DNA of 57,174 nt from Alphaproteobacteria bacterium (lineage in GTDB: Bacteria; Pseudomonadota; Alphaproteobacteria; Micropepsales; Micropepsaceae). Shown here in pieces: positions 20,713 to 30,371 of this stretch (its first letter is position 1; each line of letters begins with the position of its first letter). The stretch spans positions 1-57,174 of the forward strand of contig JAGWNK010000025.1 in assembly GCA_028871345.1 (NCBI GenBank). Reading direction: 5' to 3'. A program made the translations under genes and the position numbers. The notes below the pieces were generated by a model. That model saw only the letters and a program-made list of their open reading frames with translations. It was not told where the DNA came from and ran no database searches.

Positions 20713-21498
20713 ATGGAAGCGGTGCCGCCAAGTCCGCGCAAGGAGACGTGCCCGGTGGCCGCGCCTGGCAGGGAAGAACCCTTTGGGGATCCGTTCCAGG
20801 GCCTCAACGACCAGAGTGCGGGCGTGCGGTCCGGCGGCAGCAAACTGCACCCTACCACGCGGCTGCGTCTGGAGAACTTCCCCAAGATCGGCGGCGGACT
20901 GCAATACACCGTTTATGATCTGGGCAATGGTCGGGTTTTCAAGCGGCCGACCACATTCTGGGAAAGCTACTGGCGCGTGCTCGGGTGGCGGATGCCATTC
21001 CACAAGACATCGATCCTCAGCGCGCATAAAGACGTCGCGCGCATCAAGTCGTACACCCAGCGATCCTTCCAGAACCTGCGCCCGCTTCTGCCGCGCGTTT
21101 CGCGCGATCTGGGAAACCCGGTGATATTTGGAGACTTGTCCTACGAGCAGGATCTGGCGGTGGTTGTGGCCGACTATTTCCCGAACCACACGTTCCGTGA
21201 AAACAGGGACCTGGTCGACCGCTACATCGCGCTGACATTCCGCTTCTGGGAGATGGGTTTCGGCGAATGGCCATTCAAGCTGTGCCTCAACTACGGCGTG
21301 GACCGTGGCGGAGCGCTGATCTTGCTCGATCTCGGAGAGCTCTTTTTCGACAAGCGCAAAGCAGTCGGCCGCATTGCCAAGCGCCACTGGGACCGCGTCG
21401 TCATCCGCGATCCGGCCGTCGCCGGCTATTACAGGGCCGGCATGGACCGGGCAATGACCGTGGCCAACGTCGAAGCGCATTGGGGGCGCGCGCTGTAG
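20713..21498 (+). CDS. Kinase-like orphan protein
   Basis: I do not recognise a named family. The 261-residue product has features reminiscent of protein or aminoglycoside kinases: a glycine stretch followed by a lysine strand (GGGLQYTVYDL then VFK, Lys at about 77) and a C-terminal NYGVD (Asn193) followed by LILLDLGEL (Asp206), laid out like the catalytic-loop Asn and the DFG metal-binding Asp. The usual HRD aspartate is not obvious. There is no membrane segment. The ATG at 20713 is chosen because upstream codons overlap the promoter side of the FMN reductase; a TTG at 20665 is also open. Function unknown. Confidence 0.7.
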   Translation: MEAVPPSPRKETCPVAAPGREEPFGDPFQGLNDQSAGVRSGGSKLHPTTRLRLENFPKIGGGLQYTVYDLGNGRVFKRPTTFWESYWRVLGWRMPFHKTSILSAHKDVARIKSYTQRSFQNLRPLLPRVSRDLGNPVIFGDLSYEQDLAVVVADYFPNHTFRENRDLVDRYIALTFRFWEMGFGEWPFKLCLNYGVDRGGALILLDLGELFFDKRKAVGRIAKRHWDRVVIRDPAVAGYYRAGMDRAMTVANVEAHWGRAL

Positions 21499-21507
21499 GC
21501 CTGGTCT

Positions 21508-22332
21508 CTACTTCTTCTTTATCAGGTGCAGGCCCATCGCGTTGATGGTGCCGGCCTGGAGTCCGTAATGGAGCCGGATGGCGTATTCGAGCTCCTTGTA
21601 GAAACCCGCGAGACGCTGTTTGCGCCAGGGCTCCTTCAGGACGCGCACCGTCTTCAGCATTTTGACGGTCGCAGCGAGCCCCCGGAATATCGCGATGCGC
21701 AGCTCCGCGCTCAGATCGAGAGTGTTGTAGGTCGTGAGGCCCGCGTCGGCGAAGGCCTTGCGGTAGGCCATTGCGGTGTGAACCGGATGGCCGAGATCCG
21801 CCGCGTTGCCGCTCGCCACGAGGTCGGCGAATATCGCGGTGCCGCCCACCTTCAGGCCTGCCGTGCAACTGGCGAGCATGGCGGGTGAGACACCGGGTAT
21901 GCGCCCCGCATTGAGCATGGCCAGGTGCGTGTAGCGGCCTTTCTTGAGCGGCATCGCGCCGCCCCTCCAGACCTGAAGCTTGACCTTGTCCTTTGCCCGC
22001 TTCTCGAGCGTCGACAGCGCCGGTTCGCCTTCGAAGGCATCGATCCACACGGCGCTTTCGCGGGTGTATTCGAACAGCCGGCTGCCGAGCTGGTGGCACA
22101 CGGCGGCGAAGATGGCGTTGCCCGGCGGCGCCAGGGTGCGCAGGGCGCAGGAAGCGAAGACGTCATCGGTCGGGGTGAGGTTGCCTGCTCCCCAGATGTC
22201 CTGGGCCATGGCGATCCAGGACTGGGATGGGCCCTCGTCGCGGGGCAGCTCGATATCGTCCGTCGGCGCCTTGGGGCCGAGCAGAACAATCTTCGACTTT
22301 ATCGCGGCCTTGGAAACTGCCAGCATCGCCAC
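21508..22332 (-). CDS. Putative SAM-dependent methyltransferase-like protein
   Basis: The 274-residue product has a layout like a class I methyltransferase: the AVWIDAFEGEP strand with an acidic end and the GLKVGGTAIFADLV post-motif, which resembles the LKPGGxLxxxD strand of such enzymes. The classical glycine-rich motif I is not clear, so catalysis is uncertain. The start is GTG at 22332 or ATG at 22326, both behind a GGGGAG site. It converges with the kinase-like gene, with 9 bases between their stops. Confidence 0.6.
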   Translation of the reverse strand: MAMLAVSKAAIKSKIVLLGPKAPTDDIELPRDEGPSQSWIAMAQDIWGAGNLTPTDDVFASCALRTLAPPGNAIFAAVCHQLGSRLFEYTRESAVWIDAFEGEPALSTLEKRAKDKVKLQVWRGGAMPLKKGRYTHLAMLNAGRIPGVSPAMLASCTAGLKVGGTAIFADLVASGNAADLGHPVHTAMAYRKAFADAGLTTYNTLDLSAELRIAIFRGLAATVKMLKTVRVLKEPWRKQRLAGFYKELEYAIRLHYGLQAGTINAMGLHLIKKK

Positions 22333-22462
22333 ACCACTCCCCGCGGCATCCTGGAAGATCAGCGTTTACGAGATGTGAATGGGGACGGGGCCAGCGCCCG
22401 GCACGGTGAATAAATGCCATCCGATCTCGCGCGCTGCGTGCAGCGCCGGGCGGCGCAACTGT

Positions 22463-22801
22463 TCAGTTCGTCCGGACGCCGTAGCGCAGCACCTTGACCT
22501 TCTCCAGCGTGACGAGTCCCGAGCCCATCATGCTGTCCAGCACCGGCAGGAAGGCGTCGATCTTGTCTTCGGTATCGACGATCTCGATGACCAGGGGGAG
22601 GTCTTCGGAAAGGCGCAGAATCTTCGAGGTGTGCAGCCGGCTCGTATGGCCGAAGCCCATGGGGCCGCGCAGCACGGTGGCGCCGGCCATGTGCATCTCG
22701 CGCGCCTTGAGCACGATGGCCTCATAGAGCGGCCGGCTTTCGCAGCGGTCGGCTTCGCCGAAGAAGATGCGCAGCAGGACGGCGTCCTTGGGCAGTTCCA
22801 T
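22463..22801 (-). CDS. DUF190 family protein
   Basis: A 112-residue protein of the DUF190 family, small PII-like alpha-beta proteins often found next to CrcB fluoride channels. Visible features are LLRIFFGE at the start, AGATVLRGPMGFG in the middle and the DLPLVIEIVDTEDKI strand. It lies directly downstream of crcB, with 2 bases between the genes, and so is probably co-expressed under the fluoride riboswitch. By context it may modulate the channel, but that is inference. Confidence 0.88.
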   Translation of the reverse strand: MELPKDAVLLRIFFGEADRCESRPLYEAIVLKAREMHMAGATVLRGPMGFGHTSRLHTSKILRLSEDLPLVIEIVDTEDKIDAFLPVLDSMMGSGLVTLEKVKVLRYGVRTN

Positions 22802-22803
22802 CG

Positions 22804-23208
22804 CTATGCTCCCTTGAGCTGATTGATGAAGCCGGCGGCCAGCGACCCGAGCCAGACGCCCAGCAGGCACAACGTCACGGACCCCAGCACGTTTCCGCCG
22901 GCCGCCAGCCATTCGCCGTCGCGCATCAGGTTCAGCGTCTGCAGGCTGAAGGACGAAAAGGTGGTGTAGCCGCCGCAGAAGCCGGTCATGGCGAACTGCC
23001 GCGTCGAGCCCGAGACGAACAGGCGCCCGTCCGGCGCGGTCAGCGTGAAGACGAAGCCGATGATGAAGGAGCCGGTGACGTTGATGATCAGCGTGCCCCA
23101 GGGAAACGTCTCGCCGAAGGCGTTGGCGATGATGCCCGACAGCACGTAGCGCGCGGCCGTGCCGAGCGCCCCTCCGGTCGTCACCAGTAGGAAAAGCTGC
23201 AGCGGCAT
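22804..23208 (-). CDS. crcB: Fluoride ion channel CrcB (Fluc)
   Basis: CrcB/Fluc is a small dual-topology membrane channel that exports toxic fluoride. The 134-residue protein has four hydrophobic helices, GTLIINVTGSFIIGF in helix 2 and GFCGGYTTFSSFS in helix 3, where the TTFS-type motif with its phenylalanines lines the pore. The upstream leader on the same strand carries a fluoride riboswitch candidate, and a DUF190 gene follows. Length and motifs are standard. Confidence 0.95.
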   Translation of the reverse strand: MPLQLFLLVTTGGALGTAARYVLSGIIANAFGETFPWGTLIINVTGSFIIGFVFTLTAPDGRLFVSGSTRQFAMTGFCGGYTTFSSFSLQTLNLMRDGEWLAAGGNVLGSVTLCLLGVWLGSLAAGFINQLKGA

Positions 23209-23250
23209 GGCTCACTCCCGCGCGGGTTTGCGCGCGTCACGGCATGTTAT

Positions 23251-23310
23251 ACGCTAGGAGTCATCAGCGGCCGCGGTTTCGGGGGACCCCATCCCCATCG
23301 GCCGGTCCCT
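23251..23310 (-). promoter_or_regulatory. Fluoride riboswitch (crcB motif) candidate
   Basis: Read on the minus strand, the leader contains a GGGG–AUGGGGU–CCCC hairpin, then AAACC, a short GC helix and UGAUGACUCCUA. The loop GGGGU can pair with ACUCC to form the pseudoknot of the fluoride riboswitch, and AAAC and UGAUG are its conserved single-stranded segments. The third helix is very short (GC/GC with a 4-base loop). A second hairpin (CGCGCG arms, about 23216-23235) abuts the crcB ribosome binding site and could be the expression platform. The position directly before crcB strongly supports it. Confidence 0.8.
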
Positions 23311-23338
23311 TAGCCTGACCGGGAACGTCGATCAAGCC

Positions 23339-24307
23339 ATGCAGAGCCAGCGCATCGACCGCGAGGACGACGGCATTCGGCTCGATCGCTGGTTCAAACG
23401 GCACTATCCCGGACTGACGCACGGCCGCTTGGAGAAGCTCCTGCGCACGGGACAGGTGCGCCTGGACGGCAAGCGCGCCAAGGCCGGCGACCGGCTGGCG
23501 GAAGGTCAGACGCTGCGCGTGCCGCCCCAGGCCGAGGCTGCCACGCCGCCGGCGCGCGAGACGGTGGCGGGCAGCCTGGAAGAATACGTGCTCCACATGG
23601 ATCCGTCGGTGATCGTGCTCAACAAGCCGCCGGGGCTGGCGACGCAGGGCGGCTCGGGGCTCGCCAGGCACGTCGACGGCATGCTGGACTCGCTGATGTT
23701 CGGCAAGAAGCAGCGGCCGCGCCTGGTGCACCGGCTGGATCGAGACACTTCGGGCGTGCTGGTCGTGGCGCGCACCGTGCCGGCGGCGGCGGCGCTGGCG
23801 AAATCGCTGGCCCAGCGCGACGCAGCGAAAACATACTGGGCGCTGACCCGTGGCGTGCCCGCCCGCCCGCGGGGCACCGTCAAGGCGGCGCTGGCGAAGG
23901 AGGGCGGCCACGGCCCGCACGGCCGCGACGAGCGCATGGCGGTGAGCAAGGCCGACGAGGCGCAGCGCGCCATCACCGATTACTTCGTGCTCGGGCAGGC
24001 GGGACAGGAGTTCGCCTGGGTCGCGGCGAAGCCCGTGACGGGGCGCACGCATCAGATCCGCGTCCATCTCGCCAGCCTCGGCACGCCCATCGTCGGCGAT
24101 TTCAAGTATGGCGGCAGCGAAGTGCGCGGTCGCGGCGCGGTGGCCGACAAGCTGCATCTGCATGCGCGCTCCATCGATATCGCCCACCCCGACGGCGGCC
24201 GGCTGAAGGTTGTGGCGCCGCTGCCGGAGCACATGCGGCGCGCCTGGGAGCTGTTCGGCTTCGATCCGGACGACCGGCGCGACGTCTTCGCCAAGGCGAA
24301 GCGATGA
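23339..24307 (+). CDS. RluA/RluC-family 23S rRNA pseudouridine synthase
   Basis: The 322-residue enzyme converts specific uridines in rRNA to pseudouridine. It has an N-terminal S4 RNA-binding domain (residues about 12-60, DRWFKRHYPGLTHGRLEKLLRTGQV) and the RluA catalytic domain with NKPPGLATQGG and HRLDRDTSG, where Asp134 is the catalytic residue. GRTHQIRVHLASLG is also diagnostic. Domain layout suggests RluC or RluD; the target site cannot be fixed. It diverges from crcB and is followed directly by atp12. Confidence 0.92.
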   Translation: MQSQRIDREDDGIRLDRWFKRHYPGLTHGRLEKLLRTGQVRLDGKRAKAGDRLAEGQTLRVPPQAEAATPPARETVAGSLEEYVLHMDPSVIVLNKPPGLATQGGSGLARHVDGMLDSLMFGKKQRPRLVHRLDRDTSGVLVVARTVPAAAALAKSLAQRDAAKTYWALTRGVPARPRGTVKAALAKEGGHGPHGRDERMAVSKADEAQRAITDYFVLGQAGQEFAWVAAKPVTGRTHQIRVHLASLGTPIVGDFKYGGSEVRGRGAVADKLHLHARSIDIAHPDGGRLKVVAPLPEHMRRAWELFGFDPDDRRDVFAKAKR

Positions 24308-25011
24308 AGCGCTTCTACGCCACAGTTGCCGTCGGCATGTCTGGGCCGGGCCGCTTTTCCGTGCTGCTCGACGCCAAGCCGCTGAAGACACCCAGGAAGG
24401 CTGGGCTGCTCTTGCCGTCGCGGGAGCTTGCGGAAGCCATCGCCGGGGAATGGCGCGGGCAGGGCGTCGAGATCGACAGCGCCGGCATGGTCCTCACCAA
24501 GTGCGCCAACACGGCCATCGACCAGGTGACCGGCCACGAAGCCGCTGTGGTCGACGACATCGTCGCCTATGCCAACGATCTGCTGTGCTACCGCGCCGAG
24601 ACGCCGGTCGAGCTCTTGGCGCGCCAGCAGAACGCCTGGGACCCGCTCCTGGCCTGGTTCCAGGTCCGCTTCGGGATTGCTCTGCGCACCGGGACCGGCG
24701 TCTCCCCCATCCGGCAGGATGAGGCGGCGATCGCAACCCTGCGGGCCGCGGTCGGCCGCCATGGCGCTTTCGTGCTGACGGCCCTGCACCGGGTCGTGGC
24801 GTTGTGCGGCTCCCTGGTGCTCGGCCTGGGGCTTCTGGAGGGCCGCTTGACGGCGGAAGAGGCCTTTGCCGCCTCCCGGGTGGACGAGGCCTATCAGGCC
24901 GAGAAATGGGGCCGGGACGCCCTGGCCGAGCAGCGGGCCGGCGCCATCTTGGCCGAGCTGGGGGCCGCTGCGCGCTTCTTGCAGCTGGCGAAGGCTGCCG
25001 AGACGGCCTAG
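24304..25011 (+). CDS. ATP12 family F1-ATPase assembly chaperone
   Basis: The 235-residue product belongs to the Atp12 family, which in mitochondria and alphaproteobacteria helps assemble the F1 alpha subunit. Characteristic features are FSVLLDAKPLKTP with PxxGLLLPS-type residues near the start, LTKCANTAIDQV, NDLLCYRAE and WDPLLAWF in the middle, and ALGLAALEGRL-like C-terminal residues (LVLGLGLLEGRLTAEEAF). The ATG overlaps the stop of the rlu gene by 4 bases, suggesting one transcript. Confidence 0.93.
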   Translation: MKRFYATVAVGMSGPGRFSVLLDAKPLKTPRKAGLLLPSRELAEAIAGEWRGQGVEIDSAGMVLTKCANTAIDQVTGHEAAVVDDIVAYANDLLCYRAETPVELLARQQNAWDPLLAWFQVRFGIALRTGTGVSPIRQDEAAIATLRAAVGRHGAFVLTALHRVVALCGSLVLGLGLLEGRLTAEEAFAASRVDEAYQAEKWGRDALAEQRAGAILAELGAAARFLQLAKAAETA

Positions 25012-25074
25012 GAGATCGGTTTAAATTCCTGCCGAAACCCACTACGAATACACCGCTTTCCCGGGATTCGCCTC

Positions 25075-26607
<1,533 letters not shown>

Positions 26608-26622
26608 CCGAGATCACACGAG

Positions 26623-28008
26623 ATGGACTACAAAGCGAAATATTTTCGACAGTATGCAATAGATACAAATATCGCGTTGGAATGTAGGCCACTGGCTGAG
26701 TTGCCTTGGGCGGAATTGGAGGGCACTGGACCTATAATTGTGTGGCTTGTTCCTACCGTGCTTAGGGAAGTCGATTCTAAAAAGCGAGATGGTCGACTTG
26801 GGTCGCGCTCTAGAGAATTCAATCGGCTAGCTTCACAGTGTATTGACCAAAGCGTGCCTATTACGATTGTGCGAGGGCCGCCGCAAGTCGACGTCGCGAT
26901 TTGCAGCTGCCGACGAATTGATTGGGAGTTGTACTCTGATCTCGATAGGGCAGAGAACGATGACAGAATAGTTGCGGAACTGCTAAATGCAAACGAGTTC
27001 GATGCAACATCAATCACGCTCTTGAGTTTTGACACAAACCCACGCGCCAAGTGCAAGAATATTGGAATAGCTGCACATAGACCTTCTGAGGCATGGCTTT
27101 TATCTCCGGAGCCAAGCCCTCAGGAAAAGGAGCTTCAAAGGCTTAAGTCCCGTTTGGCGGTATTGGAGAAAACTGAGCCAATTCTGCGTGTTCGGCTTGA
27201 CATCCTCGCCATGGAACCGGTGGAACTCGTCAGAATTGAAGCGCTCACAGTGGATGAACGAAATGCCCTGCGAGAGCGCGTGTTGAATCGCAATCCGCAG
27301 ATACGACAGAGTGACGACGTCATGTCATCTGTAATGGGTAGTTATGATCCCGGGTATGATGGAAAGTACAAAAAATTTGTCCGAGACTTCGTCGAGAATT
27401 ATGTAGCAAAGTTTTCTGAGAACTTGGAAAAGCAGGTTGCTCAGATTCCTGCTGTGATCGAGGTGGAGAACACGGGGGAGATACGCGCCGAGAACCTTAT
27501 CATTGAAATCACGAGTAGCGGTGTCACGTTCAACGACAAGGTGATCGTTTATCCAATAGGTGGTCCGAATGCGCCGAAGCCTAGTCGGAACCCGGTTTAC
27601 ATGCCTCCTATTCGACTACTAAGGGGGGCGGCGCCCGTGCATGTCGATAGGCATGAGATCGAACTGGCGGTTGAGCCGAGACGCAGCAGTTCAGTCAGGG
27701 CGCAGTGTCAGGATTTTCGCCACGGACAAAAGTGGGAACGTGTTCTGGTACTCACCATTGACCCAAGGGCCGAGGCGGGAAACAGCGTATGCGTCCGGAC
27801 GACCGCAGCGAACATGCATGGAGAGGTGGTTGCTAGCCGGGAAATTCAAACCTCTGTGCGGGACGTACGGTATAGCGATGTAGTCGAATTAGAGAGTTCC
27901 TCCTATAAATTAGATTTTCCGGTAAAGGACTTCATTCGTGAAGCACTTAAAGCTCGCGAGTTCGACGAGCTTGAGTTTGAACGTTTCGGCGAAAACGAAG
28001 AGGATTAA
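26623..28008 (+). CDS. PIN-domain protein with coiled-coil and beta-rich C-terminus
   Basis: I do not recognise the full-length family. The first 150 residues look like a PIN-type nuclease: Asp14 (AIDTN), Glu49 (TVLREVD), Asp113/Asp114 (ENDDRI) and Asp137 (LSFDTN) fit the four acidic positions that bind metal. A likely coiled coil follows (residues about 165-195, QEKELQRLKSRLAVLEK), then a long beta-rich part starting VENTGEIRAENLIIEI, which resembles the secreted or sensor beta-sandwich repeats in style. The 461-residue gene is visibly AT-richer than pccB just upstream, with many A/T third positions, suggesting acquisition by transfer. It starts 15 bases after pccB; no signal peptide. Confidence 0.8.
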   Translation: MDYKAKYFRQYAIDTNIALECRPLAELPWAELEGTGPIIVWLVPTVLREVDSKKRDGRLGSRSREFNRLASQCIDQSVPITIVRGPPQVDVAICSCRRIDWELYSDLDRAENDDRIVAELLNANEFDATSITLLSFDTNPRAKCKNIGIAAHRPSEAWLLSPEPSPQEKELQRLKSRLAVLEKTEPILRVRLDILAMEPVELVRIEALTVDERNALRERVLNRNPQIRQSDDVMSSVMGSYDPGYDGKYKKFVRDFVENYVAKFSENLEKQVAQIPAVIEVENTGEIRAENLIIEITSSGVTFNDKVIVYPIGGPNAPKPSRNPVYMPPIRLLRGAAPVHVDRHEIELAVEPRRSSSVRAQCQDFRHGQKWERVLVLTIDPRAEAGNSVCVRTTAANMHGEVVASREIQTSVRDVRYSDVVELESSSYKLDFPVKDFIREALKAREFDELEFERFGENEED

Positions 28009-28029
28009 TCAGGGGGAAGAAAAGGGGGG

Positions 28030-28089
28030 AAGAAAACGAGCCGGAGTCGTTAATCTCGATTCTCCCAAGTAGCTCTGGCTCGTTTTCTT
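28030..28089. terminator. Bidirectional terminator-like inverted repeat
   Basis: Arms 28030-28046 and 28073-28089 pair over 17 bases with a single G-T, around a 26-base loop. The outer ends are A-rich on the left and T-rich on the right, so a transcript in either direction would end in a stem with U residues. It lies 21 bases after the PIN gene and 67 bases before hicB, and would isolate the two. Confidence 0.75.
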
Positions 28090-28156
28090 ACCAGGGCTCT
28101 TCATTGGCGCCAGCTGGCCGCATCTGCTAAGTTGCGCGCCGAAGAGGAGCACCTTC

Positions 28157-28387
28157 ATGGCGGAGAGCTACAGCTTTTCGGTTGTCCTGGAGCCGCAGGA
28201 AGGCGGCGGGTTCACCGTGCTGGTTCCGGCACTGCCGGAAGTGGTGAGCGAGGGCTACACGGAAGCGGAGGCCCTGGCGAATGCGGAAGAGGCCATCCGC
28301 GCCGTTCTGTCATACCGCCATGACCACGGTCTGGACATTCCATCCGACGCACAGCCGGAAGTCCGGCGTGTGACGGTGGCCGCCTGA
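28157..28387 (+). CDS. hicB: HicB-type antitoxin
   Basis: The 76-residue protein has the partial RNase H-like HicB fold (YSFSVVLEPQEGGGFTVLVPALPEVVSEG, then TEAEALANAEEAIRAVL). It has no added DNA-binding domain. HicB binds and neutralises HicA and often represses the operon. It is translated from the ATG at 28157 behind GAGGAG and is followed after 1 base by hicA. The antitoxin-first order is the less common arrangement but occurs in many genomes. Confidence 0.9.
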   Translation: MAESYSFSVVLEPQEGGGFTVLVPALPEVVSEGYTEAEALANAEEAIRAVLSYRHDHGLDIPSDAQPEVRRVTVAA

Positions 28388-28388
28388 G

Positions 28389-28622
28389 ATGGGCGGCGGA
28401 CTTCCCGTCCTGAGCGGGAAGCGTGTCATCCAGGCCCTAACCAGCGCAGGCTTCGTGGTGGATCGGGTGGTCGGCAGCCATCACGTGCTGGTCTTTCCAG
28501 GCGACCTGCGCAGAACCGTCACGGTCCCAGTTCACGGCAATCGCGACCTCAAACCTGGAACGCTTCGTTCCATCATCCGGCAAGCCGGCTTCACGGTTGA
28601 GGAATTTGGGAAGTTCGTCTGA
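28389..28622 (+). CDS. hicA: HicA-type mRNA interferase toxin
   Basis: HicA is a small ribosome-independent RNase that cleaves mRNA when not bound by HicB. The 77-residue product has the double-stranded-RNA-binding-like fold with GFVVDRVVGSHHVLVF, containing the conserved catalytic histidine, and TVPVHGNRDLKPGTLRSIIRQAGFT, the family's second signature. The toxin looks intact. It starts one base after the hicB stop. Confidence 0.92.
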   Translation: MGGGLPVLSGKRVIQALTSAGFVVDRVVGSHHVLVFPGDLRRTVTVPVHGNRDLKPGTLRSIIRQAGFTVEEFGKFV

Positions 28623-28792
28623 CTCCCCGAACGTCCCGAAACAATCGTCGCGCTTGAATGCCCGGTCCGGGCGACAGGGTACCACGTCTGCTACCCCAAC
28701 AGCGCCCTTTGCAGTTCCTGCGCCAATGACGCACGACGTTCCCCGACGCCGTGGAATATGCTGAAATCCGGCCGGGTCTGGCGGGGAAGCCG

Positions 28793-29302
28793 ATGGTACA
28801 GCGCGGGATCGGTTGGATCGGCCTTTTGATCGTGGCGTTCTGGGTGTTTTCCGCCTTGTTCCACTTTGCTGGCCCGCTGCTGCACGTCCCCTCCGTGTGG
28901 CTGGGGATGCTCGACCAGACCTCGAAGGTCGTGAACATCGCGATTTCGGGCTTCTTCGCGGTTTCGATCAGCCTGCTTCTGATCCGCGGCGTGCCGCCCG
29001 CGCTCAGGCCCAAGAGGCGGTCCTTCAAATGGTGGCAGCGGATGATCGTCTTCACCTACCGGCTGTTTCTCCTGGCGGCGGTCGTGCTCGGCACGGCCGC
29101 ATTCTTGGTGTGGCAGCCCCGCCTGATCCCCAGCTTCTCCACCCTCAACACGCTCGCATCCCTGGCGCCGATCTTTCTCTTCGCGGGCCTGCTCATCTAC
29201 ATCCTGACGCTCGTGTACTGGCGTCGCAGGAAGGAGCGCCTGCGTCCGCGCGTCATCGTGTACATGACGGAACCTTACGGCAGCGTGCCGTGGAAGAAAT
29301 GA
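28793..29302 (+). CDS. Hypothetical integral membrane protein
   Basis: A 169-residue protein with about four hydrophobic helices (roughly residues 5-25, 45-65, 80-105 and 120-145) and a basic C-terminal end. I recognise no family. The ATG at 28793 follows GGGGAAG; a GTG at 28751 in the same frame would add 14 residues. The stop overlaps the ATG of the GNAT gene (ATGA), so the two are translationally coupled. Confidence 0.6.
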   Translation: MVQRGIGWIGLLIVAFWVFSALFHFAGPLLHVPSVWLGMLDQTSKVVNIAISGFFAVSISLLLIRGVPPALRPKRRSFKWWQRMIVFTYRLFLLAAVVLGTAAFLVWQPRLIPSFSTLNTLASLAPIFLFAGLLIYILTLVYWRRRKERLRPRVIVYMTEPYGSVPWKK

Positions 29303-29826
29303 ACATCGACATTCCCACCCTCGAAACGCCGCACCTGATGCTGCGCGGGCACCGGCTTGAGGACTTCGCGGCCTATTTCGCCCTGGTCGGCGATCCCTAT
29401 GTGAAGCGCTACTTCTCGGGCCCGCTGTCGCGCGAAGACGCCTGGGCGCGCTTCCTGCGCGGCTTCGGCTATTGGGTGGTGCTGGGTCACGGCAGCTGGG
29501 CGGTGGAGGAGAAGAAGACTGGCGTCTATGCCGGGCTGGTCAGCGTGTTCGACGCCAAGCGTGACGTCGATCCGCCGCTCGAGGGCATGGCGGAGGCGGG
29601 CTGGAGCATTGCCCGGCGCCTGCAAGGCAAAGGCTACGCGACCGAGGCGATGACGGCGGCGTTCGCCTGGTTCGACGCCCATTTCCGTCTGAAGACCTGC
29701 GCCCTCATCGCACCCGAGAACAAGGCGTCGATCCGGGTCGCAGAAAAGACCGGCTTCACCTTCCTGCACGAAACCATGTTCAAGAACCATCCGTCGCTGG
29801 TCTATGTGCGGCCGCCGCACGCATAG
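29299..29826 (+). CDS. GNAT family N-acetyltransferase
   Basis: This 175-residue enzyme is of the RimJ/RimL-type GNAT group: LETPHLMLRGHRLEDFAAY at the start and the acetyl-CoA site RRLQGKGYATEAM (R/Q-x-x-G-x-G/A) around residues 107-119, then NKASIRVAEKTGF. The substrate is unknown. It is clearly paralogous to the protein at 30667-31224. It is coupled to the upstream membrane protein by a 4-base overlap. Confidence 0.92.
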   Translation: MNIDIPTLETPHLMLRGHRLEDFAAYFALVGDPYVKRYFSGPLSREDAWARFLRGFGYWVVLGHGSWAVEEKKTGVYAGLVSVFDAKRDVDPPLEGMAEAGWSIARRLQGKGYATEAMTAAFAWFDAHFRLKTCALIAPENKASIRVAEKTGFTFLHETMFKNHPSLVYVRPPHA

Positions 29827-29900
29827 TCTCTGCCGCGTCAGGCAGACCGGTTGCCGGCAAAGTGGTAAAGAGCGGACGGGACAACGGAGATTGGGAGAGC

Positions 29901-30371
29901 ATGGACCGCGCCACAGCAATCAAGATTTTGCGCCTGGGCGGGTTGGCGGTCGTGCTTGGCTATCTTGCGCTGACGGTTTTCCTCGACGGCATCCTGTATT
30001 GGGGTCTGCAGCTGCCGCACCGCGTGGTTCTCGTTCTCTGGCTCGCACACAGCGGCCTGCGACTGGTCTTCATCGTCTGGTGCTGCATCTTCCTGTGGCT
30101 TTGGTATCAGGGAGATTTCAAGTCGTCGGAAGACGGGCAGGGCCGGCCTTCCGCGTTGCCCAATCCCCGCATCCAGATTCTGTTCTGGCTGGCCATCGCG
30201 CTGTTGCTCGTCGTGGCGTTCAATGTCGTGCCGATGATCGTGCACGACCAGCGGGTGGCCGGGTCGGTGCTGAGCTTGGGCGCGATGGCCCTTATGGTCG
30301 TGGTGTGGGGCGCCGTCTACTGGATGACTCGCCGGCGGAAGGTGCCGTGGCGCCGCCCGCAGGGTAGCTGA
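29901..30371 (+). CDS. Hypothetical integral membrane protein
   Basis: A 156-residue protein with about four predicted membrane helices: residues 12-32, 45-65, 90-110 and 118-138. The first helices contain LRLGGLAVVLGYLAL and LRLVFIVWCCIFLWLW. I recognise no family. The ATG at 29901 follows GGGAGA; a GTG at 29862 is a possible longer start. It sits between two paralogous GNAT genes. Confidence 0.6.
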   Translation: MDRATAIKILRLGGLAVVLGYLALTVFLDGILYWGLQLPHRVVLVLWLAHSGLRLVFIVWCCIFLWLWYQGDFKSSEDGQGRPSALPNPRIQILFWLAIALLLVVAFNVVPMIVHDQRVAGSVLSLGAMALMVVVWGAVYWMTRRRKVPWRRPQGS

